In this document: in pieces, positions 1 to 8,841 of the stretch | Layout: every line of letters starts with the position of its first letter | Position numbering within the stretch: position 1 is the stretch's first letter | NCBI GenBank assembly: GCA_028281575.1 | Contig: JANQJP010000099.1 | Coordinates: 1-62,370 of the forward strand | Source: Cellvibrionaceae bacterium | Lineage (GTDB): Bacteria > Pseudomonadota > Gammaproteobacteria > Pseudomonadales > Cellvibrionaceae | Direction: 5' to 3' | Length of the DNA stretch: 62,370 bases | The notes under the pieces: generated by a model | Seen by the model: only the letters and a program-made list of their open reading frames with translations | Databases searched by the model: none | Told to the model about the DNA's origin: nothing | Made by a program: the position numbers and the translations under genes

Positions 1-97
1 GTCGTTCATGTGGAACAACCAAACTACTCGCCTTACCCCTTGATTGGCGCTTTTGCAGCCACAACAGTGGTGATCGAATTCGTGTAGACAGGCCCTA
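1..97. repeat. Truncated MITE-like repeat end
   Basis: The stretch ending in CAGGCCCTAG resembles the right end of the inverted-repeat element at 6119-6485. It shares the CCACAACAGTG segment, a GAATTCGTGT stretch related to GATTCAATTAGTGTG, and the CAGGCCCTAG terminus. It also shares GTAGTTTGGT (reverse strand here) with the interior of that element. The left part lies outside the window. In this copy the segment CCACAAC runs straight into AGTGGTGATC, so it serves as an uninterrupted comparator for the interrupted copy. Confidence 0.6.
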
Positions 98-310
98 GCA
101 AGCGTAATTTTTTTGCTCGCGTCGGCGCTCGCATTCCTTACGAATATTTTCGCACGCGGTCACGGCACCCGGTGCAGTCGGATTTTTACGAACGCATTCG
201 GTGCTTTTTTCAGCTAGTTCTTGATTGCTCATTTTTTGCCATTTGCTTTCGCACGCAGCAATAAAGACAACGGTGAAAAAAGTGAGTAGTGAGTAACCAA
301 AAATTTTCAT
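95..310 (-). CDS. Small lipoprotein, EexN-like
   Basis: This encodes a 71-residue protein starting with MKIFGYSL. A short hydrophobic signal ends in a lipobox (FIAAC), so a lipid-anchored periplasmic or outer-membrane protein is likely. The mature part is short and charged, with three further cysteines and a Cys-Glu-Asn pattern that resembles EexN-type small lipoproteins; that similarity is by eye and weak. An in-frame upstream ATG at 337 exists, but starting at 310 puts the signal peptide at the N terminus. It lies downstream of phoU on the same strand, and no functional link to phosphate uptake is evident. Confidence 0.6.
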   Translation of the reverse strand: MKIFGYSLLTFFTVVFIAACESKWQKMSNQELAEKSTECVRKNPTAPGAVTACENIRKECERRREQKNYAC

Positions 311-448
311 ACGATTCCCCGATAATTCGCGACGCAAATAAATATAGTCGCCGCAATGAACTTATTCCCTCATTTCCGGTTTTTCGAACGCGAGCAGTGT
401 AGCGCAAACCAGCGTATGTTCACAGTTAAGCAACAGATTCAATAGGCC

Positions 449-1180
449 TTAGTGCGCCTCAAGCTTTTCCTGCAATTTTTTTTCAATATCTCCGATCGAC
501 GTATGGCGGACATCTGTCCCGTGAACCAGATAGATCACTTGCTCAGCAATATTGCGGGCGTGATCGCCGATGCGCTCAAGCGCGCGCAGTGCCCACATGA
601 TATTCATTACCCGAGAAATTGCGCGAGGATCTTCCATCATATATGTGATCATCTCGCGCACCGCCGACCTGTATTCTGTATCAATATTTTTGTCTTCACG
701 CACGACTTTCATCGCCGATTCAACATCAAATCGGGCAAAGGCATCCAATGCAATACTGACCAAGCGAATCACGTTGCGCGCCAGGTGGCGCAACTCAACG
801 TAACCGCGCGCAGATTCACCACCCTCGTTGTTCAGCGCTATCGCCATCTTGGCAATTTTGTTTGCTTCGTCGCCCATGCGCTCCAAATCGCGCGTGGCCT
901 TGGTAACCATCATGACCAAACGCAGATCAGAAGCCGCCGGCTGACGCCGGGCGAGCAGTGAAATACTTTCATGATCGAGGGCCATTTCCCTGCGGTCTAC
1001 CTCGTCTTCGGTTTCAATCACTTTTTCTGCGAGACCGCCGTCCGCAGTTTCCACCGCTTTTATTGCGTCTTTAAGCTGATCTTCCACCAAACCGCCCATT
1101 TCAAGCAGTTTTGTCCGCAGATGCTCCAAATCTTCGTTGAACTGGTGTGATATATGTTGATCAAGATGCAATTTGTCCAT
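449..1180 (-). CDS. phoU: Phosphate signalling protein PhoU
   Basis: The 243-residue product has the typical PhoU length and two repeated three-helix bundles. The metal-binding type motifs are visible as MGDEANKIAKMA in the first half and RIGDHARNIAEQ in the second. PhoU is a cytoplasmic protein that couples the PstSCAB transporter to the PhoR/PhoB two-component system and dampens the Pho response when phosphate is plentiful. It is the last canonical gene of the pst operon, 61 bp after pstB. No phoB or phoR is present in this window. Confidence 0.97.
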   Translation of the reverse strand: MDKLHLDQHISHQFNEDLEHLRTKLLEMGGLVEDQLKDAIKAVETADGGLAEKVIETEDEVDRREMALDHESISLLARRQPAASDLRLVMMVTKATRDLERMGDEANKIAKMAIALNNEGGESARGYVELRHLARNVIRLVSIALDAFARFDVESAMKVVREDKNIDTEYRSAVREMITYMMEDPRAISRVMNIMWALRALERIGDHARNIAEQVIYLVHGTDVRHTSIGDIEKKLQEKLEAH

Positions 1181-1241
1181 CTTCTGCGTATCCTCCTGGG
1201 TCGCTTAAATTTAAATATAGCGCTCTATCTGCCGACCTGCT

Positions 1242-2063
1242 TCAACCAAAACGTCCCGTTATATAAGCTTCCGTGAGCTGATGGTCCGGATTGGTAAAAA
1301 CGTGCTGCGTGTCATTGACCTCAATGAGTTGCCCCAAATGAAAGTACGCTGTGCGCCGGGACACTCTTGCAGCTTGTTGCATTGAGTGCGTTACGATAGC
1401 AATCGTAAAGTTTTCGCTGAGCTCTGCAATCAATTCTTCTATTTTGGCGGTGGCTATTGGATCGAGCGACGAACACGGCTCATCCATCAATATCACTTCC
1501 GGGCTCACCGCAATAGTTCGCGCAATACACAAACGCTGCTGCTGACCGCCCGAGAGACTCGTGCCGGGTTGCAGCAACCTGTCTTTCACCTCATCCCAAA
1601 GTCCGGCGCGCCTCAAGCTCGTTTCAACCAGGCCATCTAACTCAGAGCGACGACTCGCCAAACCGTGAATACGCGGGCCATAGGCGACATTGTCATAGAT
1701 GCTTTTAGGAAAGGGGTTGGGCTTTTGAAAGACCATACCCACTCGCGCCCGCAGCGGCACGACATCAACTTTATCGTCACAAATTTCCATGTCATCAAGT
1801 TGAATACTGCCTTCCACCCGACAGCTGTCAACCGTATCGTTCATACGATTTATACATCGCAGGAAGGTCGATTTGCCGCAGCCGGAAGGCCCAATCATCG
1901 CGATAACTTCGTTGCTGCCAATATCCAAATTCACGTCAAATATCGCCTGCTTTTCGGCATAAGATACATTTAAACCGCGAATTTTCAGCTTGGGCGTTTC
2001 GCTAAACTTTTCGCCCACAGTTTTATATTTGAGTTCAGCCCTATCGTCAGGCGAAAGGTTCAT
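1242..2063 (-). CDS. pstB: Phosphate ABC transporter ATP-binding protein PstB
   Basis: The 273-residue ATPase has a Walker A motif (GPSGCGKST), an ABC signature (LSGGQQQR) and a Walker B motif (VILMDEP). It also has the PstB-typical segments [10 protein letters not shown] and [22 protein letters not shown]. It energises high-affinity phosphate import by the PstC/PstA channel at the inner membrane. It lies 25 bp after pstA and is transcribed with the rest of the operon. The N-terminal extension of about 25 residues before the ABC domain is slightly longer than in E. coli PstB. Confidence 0.98.
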   Translation of the reverse strand: MNLSPDDRAELKYKTVGEKFSETPKLKIRGLNVSYAEKQAIFDVNLDIGSNEVIAMIGPSGCGKSTFLRCINRMNDTVDSCRVEGSIQLDDMEICDDKVDVVPLRARVGMVFQKPNPFPKSIYDNVAYGPRIHGLASRRSELDGLVETSLRRAGLWDEVKDRLLQPGTSLSGGQQQRLCIARTIAVSPEVILMDEPCSSLDPIATAKIEELIAELSENFTIAIVTHSMQQAARVSRRTAYFHLGQLIEVNDTQHVFTNPDHQLTEAYITGRFG

Positions 2064-2088
2064 AGTACTTAGTTCTCTTTACAATTTA

Positions 2089-3381
2089 TTACCAACGTTT
2101 TTCCAGGTGCTGACGCAACCAAATAGCGAGCGCATTCATCGCGATCAAAAACCCCAACAAGACCATAATCGCGGCCGAGGTTCGTTCGACAAACGCTCTT
2201 TCGGGGCTGTCCGCCCAAAGGAATATTTGGACGGGGAGCACGGTCGCCGGATCATCAATACTACCCGGAATGTCGACAATAAAAGCTACCATACCAATCA
2301 TTAGCAAAGGCGCGGTTTCACCGAGAGCCTGAGCCATGCCAATAATCGCACCCGTCAGCATACCCGGCATCGCCAGAGGCAGTACATGGTGCAAAATAAG
2401 CTGCATCTTTGATGCTCCCATGCCTAAAGCGGCATCGCGTATAGATTGCGGCACGCTTTTAATCGCCGCTCGACTAGAAATGATGATGGTCGGCAAGGTC
2501 ATAAGCGTTAATACCAGACCGCCAACCAGAGGCACAGAACGCGGCATACCAAACATATTTAAAAAGATTGCCAAACCCAGCAGCCCAAAAATCACCGACG
2601 GCACAGCGGCTAAGTTATTAATGTTCACCTCGATAAAATCCGTAAACTTATTGGCAGGCGCATATTCCTCGAGGTAAATCGCCGCGCCGACCCCTATTGG
2701 GAACGACAATACCAGGGTAACTGCCAAGGTAAGTAAACTGCCTATCAACGCCCCTAATATGCCTGCCATTTCCGCTTCGGCTGAGTCGCCAGATGTAAAA
2801 AACCGACGATTAAACTGCTTGCGAACCTCGCCCGCCTCAATCAGACTTGTGATCCATTCAACTTGCTGGGGCGACACTCTGCCCAAATAGGGATCGCCGG
2901 CCTTCAAGCTTTTGAAATAGGTATCCAGGTCGTCGTCAGCAAGCAGCCAATATTGCCGACGCTTATTTAACAAATCCGGCGCGTGCCTTAACTCATCCTG
3001 TAATTCAAACGCAGCGGCAATGCTAACCATGCTATAAAGCGCACGTTTGTCACTGCGCGCAGTGACAGATGGAAATCTGGTCAGCAATGCCGCCCGAATC
3101 GCACCCTCAAAGTTAGCCACTGCGAGCTGGTCTTCATCGCGCGGATCGCTGATACCGAGCACCGATTCGTCATATGCGAGGTCAAGTTTGATATAGGTTT
3201 GCTGGAATGCGCCGATACCGCTGCTAATAATTTTTACAAATAGCACGAGTAGCGCCGCCAGGCCCAATATCACCGAAAATGCGCCAAAAGCGCGAAAACG
3301 CGCTTCGGCGCGATAGCGTTTTTTCAGGCTTTGTTGAACCCGCTCTGCCGGGCTGTTTTTCTGGGGCTGAGCGTTATTCAT
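2089..3381 (-). CDS. pstA: Phosphate ABC transporter permease PstA
   Basis: This is a 430-residue inner-membrane permease. The C-terminal half is a classic binding-protein-dependent permease with the EAA-type loop (AALGMGASKMQLILHHVLPLA). The N-terminal half carries one transmembrane helix and a roughly 170-residue periplasmic insertion of the DUF3333 kind, which many marine gammaproteobacterial PstA proteins have and E. coli PstA lacks. The start codon overlaps the end of pstC by 8 bp, indicating translational coupling. It forms the phosphate channel with PstC. Confidence 0.96.
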   Translation of the reverse strand: MNNAQPQKNSPAERVQQSLKKRYRAEARFRAFGAFSVILGLAALLVLFVKIISSGIGAFQQTYIKLDLAYDESVLGISDPRDEDQLAVANFEGAIRAALLTRFPSVTARSDKRALYSMVSIAAAFELQDELRHAPDLLNKRRQYWLLADDDLDTYFKSLKAGDPYLGRVSPQQVEWITSLIEAGEVRKQFNRRFFTSGDSAEAEMAGILGALIGSLLTLAVTLVLSFPIGVGAAIYLEEYAPANKFTDFIEVNINNLAAVPSVIFGLLGLAIFLNMFGMPRSVPLVGGLVLTLMTLPTIIISSRAAIKSVPQSIRDAALGMGASKMQLILHHVLPLAMPGMLTGAIIGMAQALGETAPLLMIGMVAFIVDIPGSIDDPATVLPVQIFLWADSPERAFVERTSAAIMVLLGFLIAMNALAIWLRQHLEKRW

Positions 3382-4768
3382 AGTGCTCCCTATATTCGCG
3401 TACCACGTGCAGCGCTATGTAATTGAGTACCAGCGTCGTCAAAAAGAGCATCAGTCCCAAAGCAAAAGCCGCGAGGGTTTTTGGGCTATCAAACTCTTGA
3501 TCGCCAACCAGCAAGGTGACGATTTGAACTGTCACTGTGGTGACGGAATCCAGAGGGTTGGCCGTCAGGTTCGCGGCCAGTCCAGCTGCCATAACAACAA
3601 TCATCGTCTCGCCAATCGCACGCGATACGGCGAGTAATATACCCCCGACAATGCCGGGCAGTGCGGCGGGAATCACAACCTGTTTAATGGTCTCGGACTG
3701 GGTTGCGCCCAGGCCCAAAGACCCGTCGCGCAGGGCCCGCGGAACGGCTCTGATCACGTCATCCGCCAGCGATGAAATAAATGGAATAATCATAATGCCC
3801 ATCACAAAACCGGCAGCGAGGGCACTTTCAGAAGTCACCGTCAACCAGCGATCCAGGCCGAGCTTGAGCGCGAGGTCACGCACAAACGGCGCGACGGCAA
3901 GCGCGGCGAAAAAGCCGTAAACCACTGTGGGAACGCCCGCCAGAATTTCTAACAGCGGCTTAACAATGGCACGCACTCGAGGCGCGGCATATTCGGAAAG
4001 ATAGATGGCAGACATAAGTCCCGTTGGTACAGCGATCACCATGGCGATGGCCGCGATCAAAAGCGTACCCGCAAACAGCGGGACCGCGCCAAAGCTACCC
4101 TCTGCGGATACCTGTTCGGCGTGCAGCACTGTCTGCGGATTCCACTCCAAACCAAACAAGAATTCACTTATGGGGACCTCGCGAAAAAAGCGAAAAGACT
4201 CAAACACGACAGAGAGCAATATGCCGATGGTCGTGAAGATGGCGAGTGTGGAACACAACAATAATGTCGTACGGAATATCGCCTCGACGCGCTGGCGCGC
4301 ACGCATTGCCGGGCGAATCATCGACCAAACAATACCGGCGCCAATCAGCATGGACAGAATCACCACCACGCTCTTTAACCAGCGGCTGCGCTGTTCCATA
4401 GTCGCAATGGTTTCCGCCGCACGCAACATAAACTCAGGAGCAAGGCTGGGTTCGTCGCTATAAGCGAGGTGGTAGATTTGATTTAAAACCAAGCCCTGCT
4501 GCACCGACTTTGTGTCACGCAGCTCTGCGGGCAAATGTTGGATCGCAATATATTCGATGATATCTGTCTCAAAAATCTGCCATCCCCCGAGCAGCGCTAT
4601 CGCAGGCAGCACAGCCCACAACATCGTGAGCATGCCGTAAAAGTGCGGTAGCGAATGCAAACTCTGCGCACCATCTGCACCAGCCATGCGCAAGGAGCGG
4701 CCGCGACCAAGCGAAAATGCGGCAAAGAGCACGAGCCCCATGCTGACAATGAGTACAGATGCGTTCAT
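3374..4768 (-). CDS. pstC: Phosphate ABC transporter permease PstC
   Basis: The 464-residue permease has several transmembrane helices and a C-terminal permease domain with an EAA-type loop (SLGLGATQSETIKQVVIPAALPG). It is longer than E. coli PstC (about 320 residues) because of an N-terminal region with an extra periplasmic segment, parallel to the extension in the neighbouring PstA. The extended PstC/PstA forms usually occur together. It follows pstS after an 87-bp gap. Confidence 0.95.
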   Translation of the reverse strand: MNASVLIVSMGLVLFAAFSLGRGRSLRMAGADGAQSLHSLPHFYGMLTMLWAVLPAIALLGGWQIFETDIIEYIAIQHLPAELRDTKSVQQGLVLNQIYHLAYSDEPSLAPEFMLRAAETIATMEQRSRWLKSVVVILSMLIGAGIVWSMIRPAMRARQRVEAIFRTTLLLCSTLAIFTTIGILLSVVFESFRFFREVPISEFLFGLEWNPQTVLHAEQVSAEGSFGAVPLFAGTLLIAAIAMVIAVPTGLMSAIYLSEYAAPRVRAIVKPLLEILAGVPTVVYGFFAALAVAPFVRDLALKLGLDRWLTVTSESALAAGFVMGIMIIPFISSLADDVIRAVPRALRDGSLGLGATQSETIKQVVIPAALPGIVGGILLAVSRAIGETMIVVMAAGLAANLTANPLDSVTTVTVQIVTLLVGDQEFDSPKTLAAFALGLMLFLTTLVLNYIALHVVREYREHYE

Positions 4769-4855
4769 AAAAAGGCTGTTCTAAGACTTCAATTTATTTC
4801 CTGTTGGGAGAGAAACCCGCTATTTTTTATAAGATTTTGCTAACGACTGAGGCAC

Positions 4856-5902
4856 CTAAAAGTCATTCATTTCCACCAACCCCGCGACCCGCGCTTTCAT
4901 TTCCGCACGTTTATTTTTAGGTAGGGGAATCATTCCCTTGTCAGCAAGATAACCTTCTTCACCCCAGGATTTTTCACTGGTAAATTCAGCGAGATACTCG
5001 GCGATGCCGGGAATAACGCCGACATGCGCTTTCTTGACATAAAAATAGAGCGGCCGCGAAACCGGATAACGGCCATCGGCGATAGACTCAAATGTAGGCT
5101 GCTGACCGTCAACTAATGATGCCTGAACTTTATCGGTATTTTGATCCAAAAAACTGAACCCAAAAATGCCGAGTGCAGCGGGATTGGCATTTAACTTTTG
5201 CACAATCAGATTGTCGTTCTCTCCCGCCTCAATAAAAGCACCGTCGTCGCGAATAATATGGCAAATGGATTTGTAGTGCGCTTTATTGGTTTTTTTTAAT
5301 TCGGCTATCCAGGCAAATTTTTTACACCCGCCCTCCATTGCCAGCTCAACAAATGCATCGCGTGTCCCCGACGTTTGCGGAGGCCCGAGAACCGCTATTT
5401 TTGTGTCGGGCAGCGCTGAGTTCACTTCTCGCCAAGTCTTGTGGGGATTGGGGATTAACGAGTTGCTTCCATCCGGGTTGGGGATTTCTTTCGCAAGGGC
5501 CAAAAATATATCACGACGAGATAGCGAAAATACTGGCGCATTTACAGAATTGGCTAAAACAATGCCATCGTAACCAATAAGCACTTCAATAATTTCTCTG
5601 ACACCGTTTTTTTTGCAAAGCGTTTTTTCACTCTTTTTAATTTTGCGCGACGCATTGGAGATATCGACATAGTCGACGCCAACCCCCTTGCAAAACTCCC
5701 TAAAACCGCCGCCAGTTCCCGTCTGCTCTATCGTCGGTGTTCTAAATTTCGTCGCCCGCCCAAAACGTTCTGCTACAACTTTGGAAAACGGGAATACGGT
5801 TGAGGAACCGACTACACTGATTGAATCACGCGACGAAGCCTGTGCGCCAAGCGCTACAACTGTGGTCGCAGTAAAAAAAACACGCCAAATGATCTTTTTC
5901 AA
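4856..5902 (-). CDS. pstS: Phosphate-binding protein PstS
   Basis: This is the periplasmic phosphate-binding protein of the Pst transporter. The mature N terminus contains the PstS phosphate-loop motif VVGSSTVFPFSK, and a second conserved stretch (TSGTRDAF) also matches phosphate ligation. The reading frame is open up to an ATG at 6010, but the signal peptide (LKKIIWRVFFTATTVVALG then AQA) only begins at a TTG codon at 5902. That TTG is preceded by GAAGG at suitable spacing, so I prefer it. A Pho box lies about 115 bp upstream. It is the first gene of the pst operon. Confidence 0.93.
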   Translation of the reverse strand: MKKIIWRVFFTATTVVALGAQASSRDSISVVGSSTVFPFSKVVAERFGRATKFRTPTIEQTGTGGGFREFCKGVGVDYVDISNASRKIKKSEKTLCKKNGVREIIEVLIGYDGIVLANSVNAPVFSLSRRDIFLALAKEIPNPDGSNSLIPNPHKTWREVNSALPDTKIAVLGPPQTSGTRDAFVELAMEGGCKKFAWIAELKKTNKAHYKSICHIIRDDGAFIEAGENDNLIVQKLNANPAALGIFGFSFLDQNTDKVQASLVDGQQPTFESIADGRYPVSRPLYFYVKKAHVGVIPGIAEYLAEFTSEKSWGEEGYLADKGMIPLPKNKRAEMKARVAGLVEMNDF

Positions 5903-6015
5903 TTTTTTACCTTCAAACCCAAGCAGTGGTTGATTGTAATGATGCGTTAATTGCTGACGCAAAATGCTGTTTCTGCAACGCTTTCGAACACTGTCATGCC
6001 TATGCGGCACATAAT

Positions 6016-6033
6016 ATGACAGATATATGACAT
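6016..6033 (-). promoter_or_regulatory. Pho box upstream of pstS
   Basis: On the minus strand the sequence reads TGTCATATATCTGTCATA, two TGTCAT half-sites spaced 11 bp apart, as in the PhoB consensus. A further CTGTCATA half-site in the opposite orientation lies at 6049-6056. Position and orientation fit PhoB activation of pstS when phosphate is scarce. PhoB binding is inferred from the consensus match. Confidence 0.85.
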
Positions 6034-6118
6034 TTTGTTTTCAATATTCTGTCATAGTCTCCTTCGGCACACACCCCTCGCAATTTCCAACGCGACGCCC
6101 GATAATGCTCAGAAAAGA

Positions 6119-6485
6119 CTAGGGCCTGTTCACACTAATTGAATCGTCACTGTTGTGACTGAAAACGCGCTAGTTTAGGCGCGAGGAGTGTAGTTTGGTG
6201 AATCAAATAAGCGACGAGCAACGACAAATAGCGCGTTTTCAGCCACAACTCGCATTCTTACATGGATGTAGGTTATTAGAGCAACACAGGAGCAGTTGCC
6301 GAGGGCTGGGGCTAAAGTTTCACCCAGCAGCGTTATCGCTCCCTCACGTATATTCAATACGCCACGGTCACTCTGCCTTCGACTATAGGGATATAGTCGT
6401 TAGAGCGACGCAGGATGCCAAAGCCGAGCTGGTCAAAAAAATAGCCTCCAGCAGTGACGATTCAATTAGTGTGAACAGGCCCTAG
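6119..6485. mobile_element. MITE-like element with 34-bp inverted ends, interrupted by a second repeat
   Basis: The two ends (6119-6152 and 6452-6485) are perfect 34-bp inverted repeats beginning CTAGGGCCTGTTCACAC. A second inverted pair lies inside: 6153-6173 against 6229-6249, with one mismatch. No transposase is encoded, so it is a non-autonomous element by structure. The right arm is split: CCACAAC at 6249 should continue into AGTGACG, as in the copy at 1-97, but about 203 bp (6250-6452) intervenes. The terminal CTAG is palindromic, so a target duplication cannot be told apart from the element end. Confidence 0.75.
6250..6452. repeat. Inserted repeat payload with two GGA-loop modules
   Basis: This segment interrupts the MITE-like element. 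It contains two copies of a module made of a small palindrome with a GGA-type loop (TACATGGATGTA at 6259-6270; CGACTATAGGGATATAGTCG at 6380-6399). Each is followed by a TTAGAGC(A/G)ACxCAGGA sequence and a CCGAG end. The same module occurs at 48460-48506 and twice at the right end of the window. No reading frame of note is present. Confidence 0.6.
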
Positions 6486-6495
6486 GGACCTGCAC

Positions 6496-7020
6496 ATGCC
6501 AGTCGCATTCTTTCACGCTTTAAGTTCCATCGTCAGTTTTTTAGACTCGATTCAAAAACTCCTCGGCCGCAGCTTGCGGTGGCTAGTCGTGGCAATGACC
6601 TTCACAGTTGTCGGTATTGTTATCGCGCGCCTGTTCGACTGGGGCTCTACCGCTGTACAAGAATCGGTGACCTATATGCACGGCACTTTATTCATGCTGT
6701 GTATGGCCTATACCGCCTACCGCGGCGGTCATGTGCGCGTGGATATAAGTTACCGACGATTTACCCTTGAACAGAAAGCCTGGGTCGACCTGCTCGGCAA
6801 CATCTTTTTTTTGCTGCCCTTCGCATTATTTATGGCATTTATTAGTTTTGAAACCGCTTCGGTTTCGTGGCGCCTGCGCGAAGCCTCGACCAACCCCGGC
6901 GGGCTCGCGTTTCTGTATCTGCTCAAAGCCCTCCCTGTTGTCGCTGGCACACTGTTAGCACTGCATGCGTTTAGCGATAGTTGCCGCCAATTGCTCACGA
7001 TAAGCCTTAAACATCAATAG
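6496..7020 (+). CDS. TRAP transporter small permease (DctQ family)
   Basis: The 174-residue protein has four predicted transmembrane helices and the DctQ-family pattern. Conserved positions include the EAA-like segment before helix 2 (TAVQESVTYMHGTLFMLCMAYTAYR) and GGHVRVDISYRR in the loop. It is the small membrane subunit of a tripartite ATP-independent periplasmic transporter. The large permease follows 8 bp downstream, so the two are co-transcribed. The cognate binding protein is probably the convergent gene at 8842-9975. Confidence 0.9.
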   Translation: MPVAFFHALSSIVSFLDSIQKLLGRSLRWLVVAMTFTVVGIVIARLFDWGSTAVQESVTYMHGTLFMLCMAYTAYRGGHVRVDISYRRFTLEQKAWVDLLGNIFFLLPFALFMAFISFETASVSWRLREASTNPGGLAFLYLLKALPVVAGTLLALHAFSDSCRQLLTISLKHQ

Positions 7021-7028
7021 GAAAGGCT

Positions 7029-8393
7029 GTGCTCGAACTCATCCCGCTCTTTATGTTCGTCGTCGTATGCCTTGCACTTATGCTGGGTTATCCAGTTGCT
7101 TTCACCTTAGCGGGCATCGCCTTGCTGTTCGCCGGATTCGGCATTGTCTTCGGTCATTTTGATACGCACTTGCTGCTGGCATACCCCGATCGCGTTTTTG
7201 GCACTGTGTCGAATATTACCCTGATTGCCGTGCCCCTATTTATTTTTATGGGTGTGGTCCTTGAGCGGTCCAAAATTGCTGAGGAGCTGCTCGAAAACAT
7301 GGGACATGCGTGCAGCCGTTTCCCAGCTGGACTCGGGTTGTCAGTCGTGCTGGTAGGGGCGATGATGGCTGCGAGTACGGGTATCGTCGGTGCCACTGTT
7401 GTCACCATGGGCCTGATGTCGCTGCCAACCATGTTAAAACGCGGCTATAACCCTGCGCTGGCCTGCGGCACTATCTGCGCGACGGGCACGCTCGGCCAGA
7501 TCATTCCCCCATCGATTGCTCTCGTGTTACTCGGCGACATTATTTCGAGCGCCTATCAGCAAGCCCAACTTAATCTGGGGATATACAACGCACTGCCGAT
7601 TTCCGTCGGCGATTTATTTATGGGCGCAATCATTCCCGGTCTCCTGTTAGTGGTGTTTTATCTCGCCTACCTTATGTATATCGGCGCCAGGCATCCTCAA
7701 CAAGCCCCGGCCGTCGCAGACGACGAGGTAAGCGGCACTCGTCTGCTGTTGAGTATTTTCCCTCCACTGCTGCTCGTGATCCTGGTATTGGGCTCTATTA
7801 TTAGCGGCGCAGCCACACCAACCGAAGCCGCGGGCGTGGGTGCAATCGCCGCGATTATTCTGGCCTTGTTAAAAAGAAAACTGAGCTGGGAAATTATGGC
7901 AGGGGTGGTCGAATCAACAACCAAGGTCACCACCATGGTTTTTGCTATTCTTCTGGGGGCTTCACTGTTTTCTCTGGTATTTCACGGCTTTAACGGCGAG
8001 GCGCTTATCGCTGATTTTTTCTCAGCGCTACCCGGAGGAAAATACAGCGCTCTGCTGGTTGTGATGCTCATTATTTTCTTACTCGGTTTTATTTTGGACT
8101 TTATTGAGATCACTTTTTTAGTCGTGCCATTAATTGGTCCGGTGTTGTTGCAAATGGGCTTCGACCCCATCTGGCTGGGCATTATGATTGCTATAAATTT
8201 ACAGACGTCTTTTTTAACACCACCTTTTGGTTTCGCGCTTTTCTATTTGCGGGGCGTCGCACCCAAAAGTGTCGCAACGACGGCGATTTACCGAGGCGTT
8301 TTCCCCTTTATTGGTATTCAAGTTCTGGTATTGTTACTGCTTGCGATCTACCCGGCACTGGCAACTTGGCTGCCCTATGCGCTGCGCCCCTAA
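7029..8393 (+). CDS. TRAP transporter large permease (DctM family)
   Basis: The 454-residue, highly hydrophobic protein has about 12 transmembrane helices. It has the DctM-family motifs GYPVAFTLAG near the N terminus, MAASTGIVGATVVTMG in the middle, and LTPPFGFALFYLRG near the end. It is the sodium- or proton-coupled transport subunit of the TRAP system. The start is GTG, directly preceded by AGGAAAGG, and the gene lies 8 bp after the small permease. The long loop around residues 180-240 fits the subgroup transporting 2-oxo or chloroaromatic-type acids, but the substrate is not known. Confidence 0.93.
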   Translation: MLELIPLFMFVVVCLALMLGYPVAFTLAGIALLFAGFGIVFGHFDTHLLLAYPDRVFGTVSNITLIAVPLFIFMGVVLERSKIAEELLENMGHACSRFPAGLGLSVVLVGAMMAASTGIVGATVVTMGLMSLPTMLKRGYNPALACGTICATGTLGQIIPPSIALVLLGDIISSAYQQAQLNLGIYNALPISVGDLFMGAIIPGLLLVVFYLAYLMYIGARHPQQAPAVADDEVSGTRLLLSIFPPLLLVILVLGSIISGAATPTEAAGVGAIAAIILALLKRKLSWEIMAGVVESTTKVTTMVFAILLGASLFSLVFHGFNGEALIADFFSALPGGKYSALLVVMLIIFLLGFILDFIEITFLVVPLIGPVLLQMGFDPIWLGIMIAINLQTSFLTPPFGFALFYLRGVAPKSVATTAIYRGVFPFIGIQVLVLLLLAIYPALATWLPYALRP

Positions 8394-8433
8394 ATAGTAA
8401 GAATAAAACCTGTCGTGTATAGAGGAACAATAT

Positions 8434-8829
8434 ATGCAATTTGATGACGAGAAAGACCCCTCGCCCAACGGTGAACTCGTGCTGCAAACCCTTGCATTGC
8501 CAAAGGACACTAATTCGAACGGCGATATTTTTGGCGGCTGGTTGATGTCCACGATGGACCTCGCCGGCGCCATCGCCGCGCGCGAGGTCGCAAAGGGTCG
8601 CGTGACCACGGTGTCGGTCGGCGGTATGTCCTTCTTGCGGCCAGTGCCGGTTGGCGCAACCGTGAGTTGCTATTGCGAGATGCTCAGTGTTGGGCGCTCT
8701 TCGATAAAAACGCTTATCGAAGTCTGGGTAAAACAATACGATCGCGCCAGCCAGTCTAAAGTAACTGAAGCGGAGTTTGTTTACGTTGCAATAGATGACG
8801 CCGGTCGCACACGCCCCATTTCCAGTTGA
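8434..8829 (+). CDS. yciA: Acyl-CoA thioesterase, YciA-like hotdog protein
   Basis: The 131-residue protein carries the YciA signature PKDTNSNGDIFGGWLMSTMDLAG, with the catalytic Asp in the hotdog fold, and the AREVAKGRVTTVSVGGMSFLRPV segment. It is expected to hydrolyse acyl-CoA thioesters in the cytoplasm. It is preceded by a GAGGA ribosome site. It sits between TRAP permease genes and the convergent TRAP binding protein, 12 bp from the end of the latter. That placement may be chance or may hint at organic-acid metabolism. Confidence 0.9.
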   Translation: MQFDDEKDPSPNGELVLQTLALPKDTNSNGDIFGGWLMSTMDLAGAIAAREVAKGRVTTVSVGGMSFLRPVPVGATVSCYCEMLSVGRSSIKTLIEVWVKQYDRASQSKVTEAEFVYVAIDDAGRTRPISS

Positions 8830-8841
8830 TTCTCTGCACGA

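Noticed and set aside
4005-4463. Long open frame antisense to pstC
   Set aside because: pstC on the other strand is unmistakable, and the antisense product is Ser/Lys-rich with no recognisable domain.
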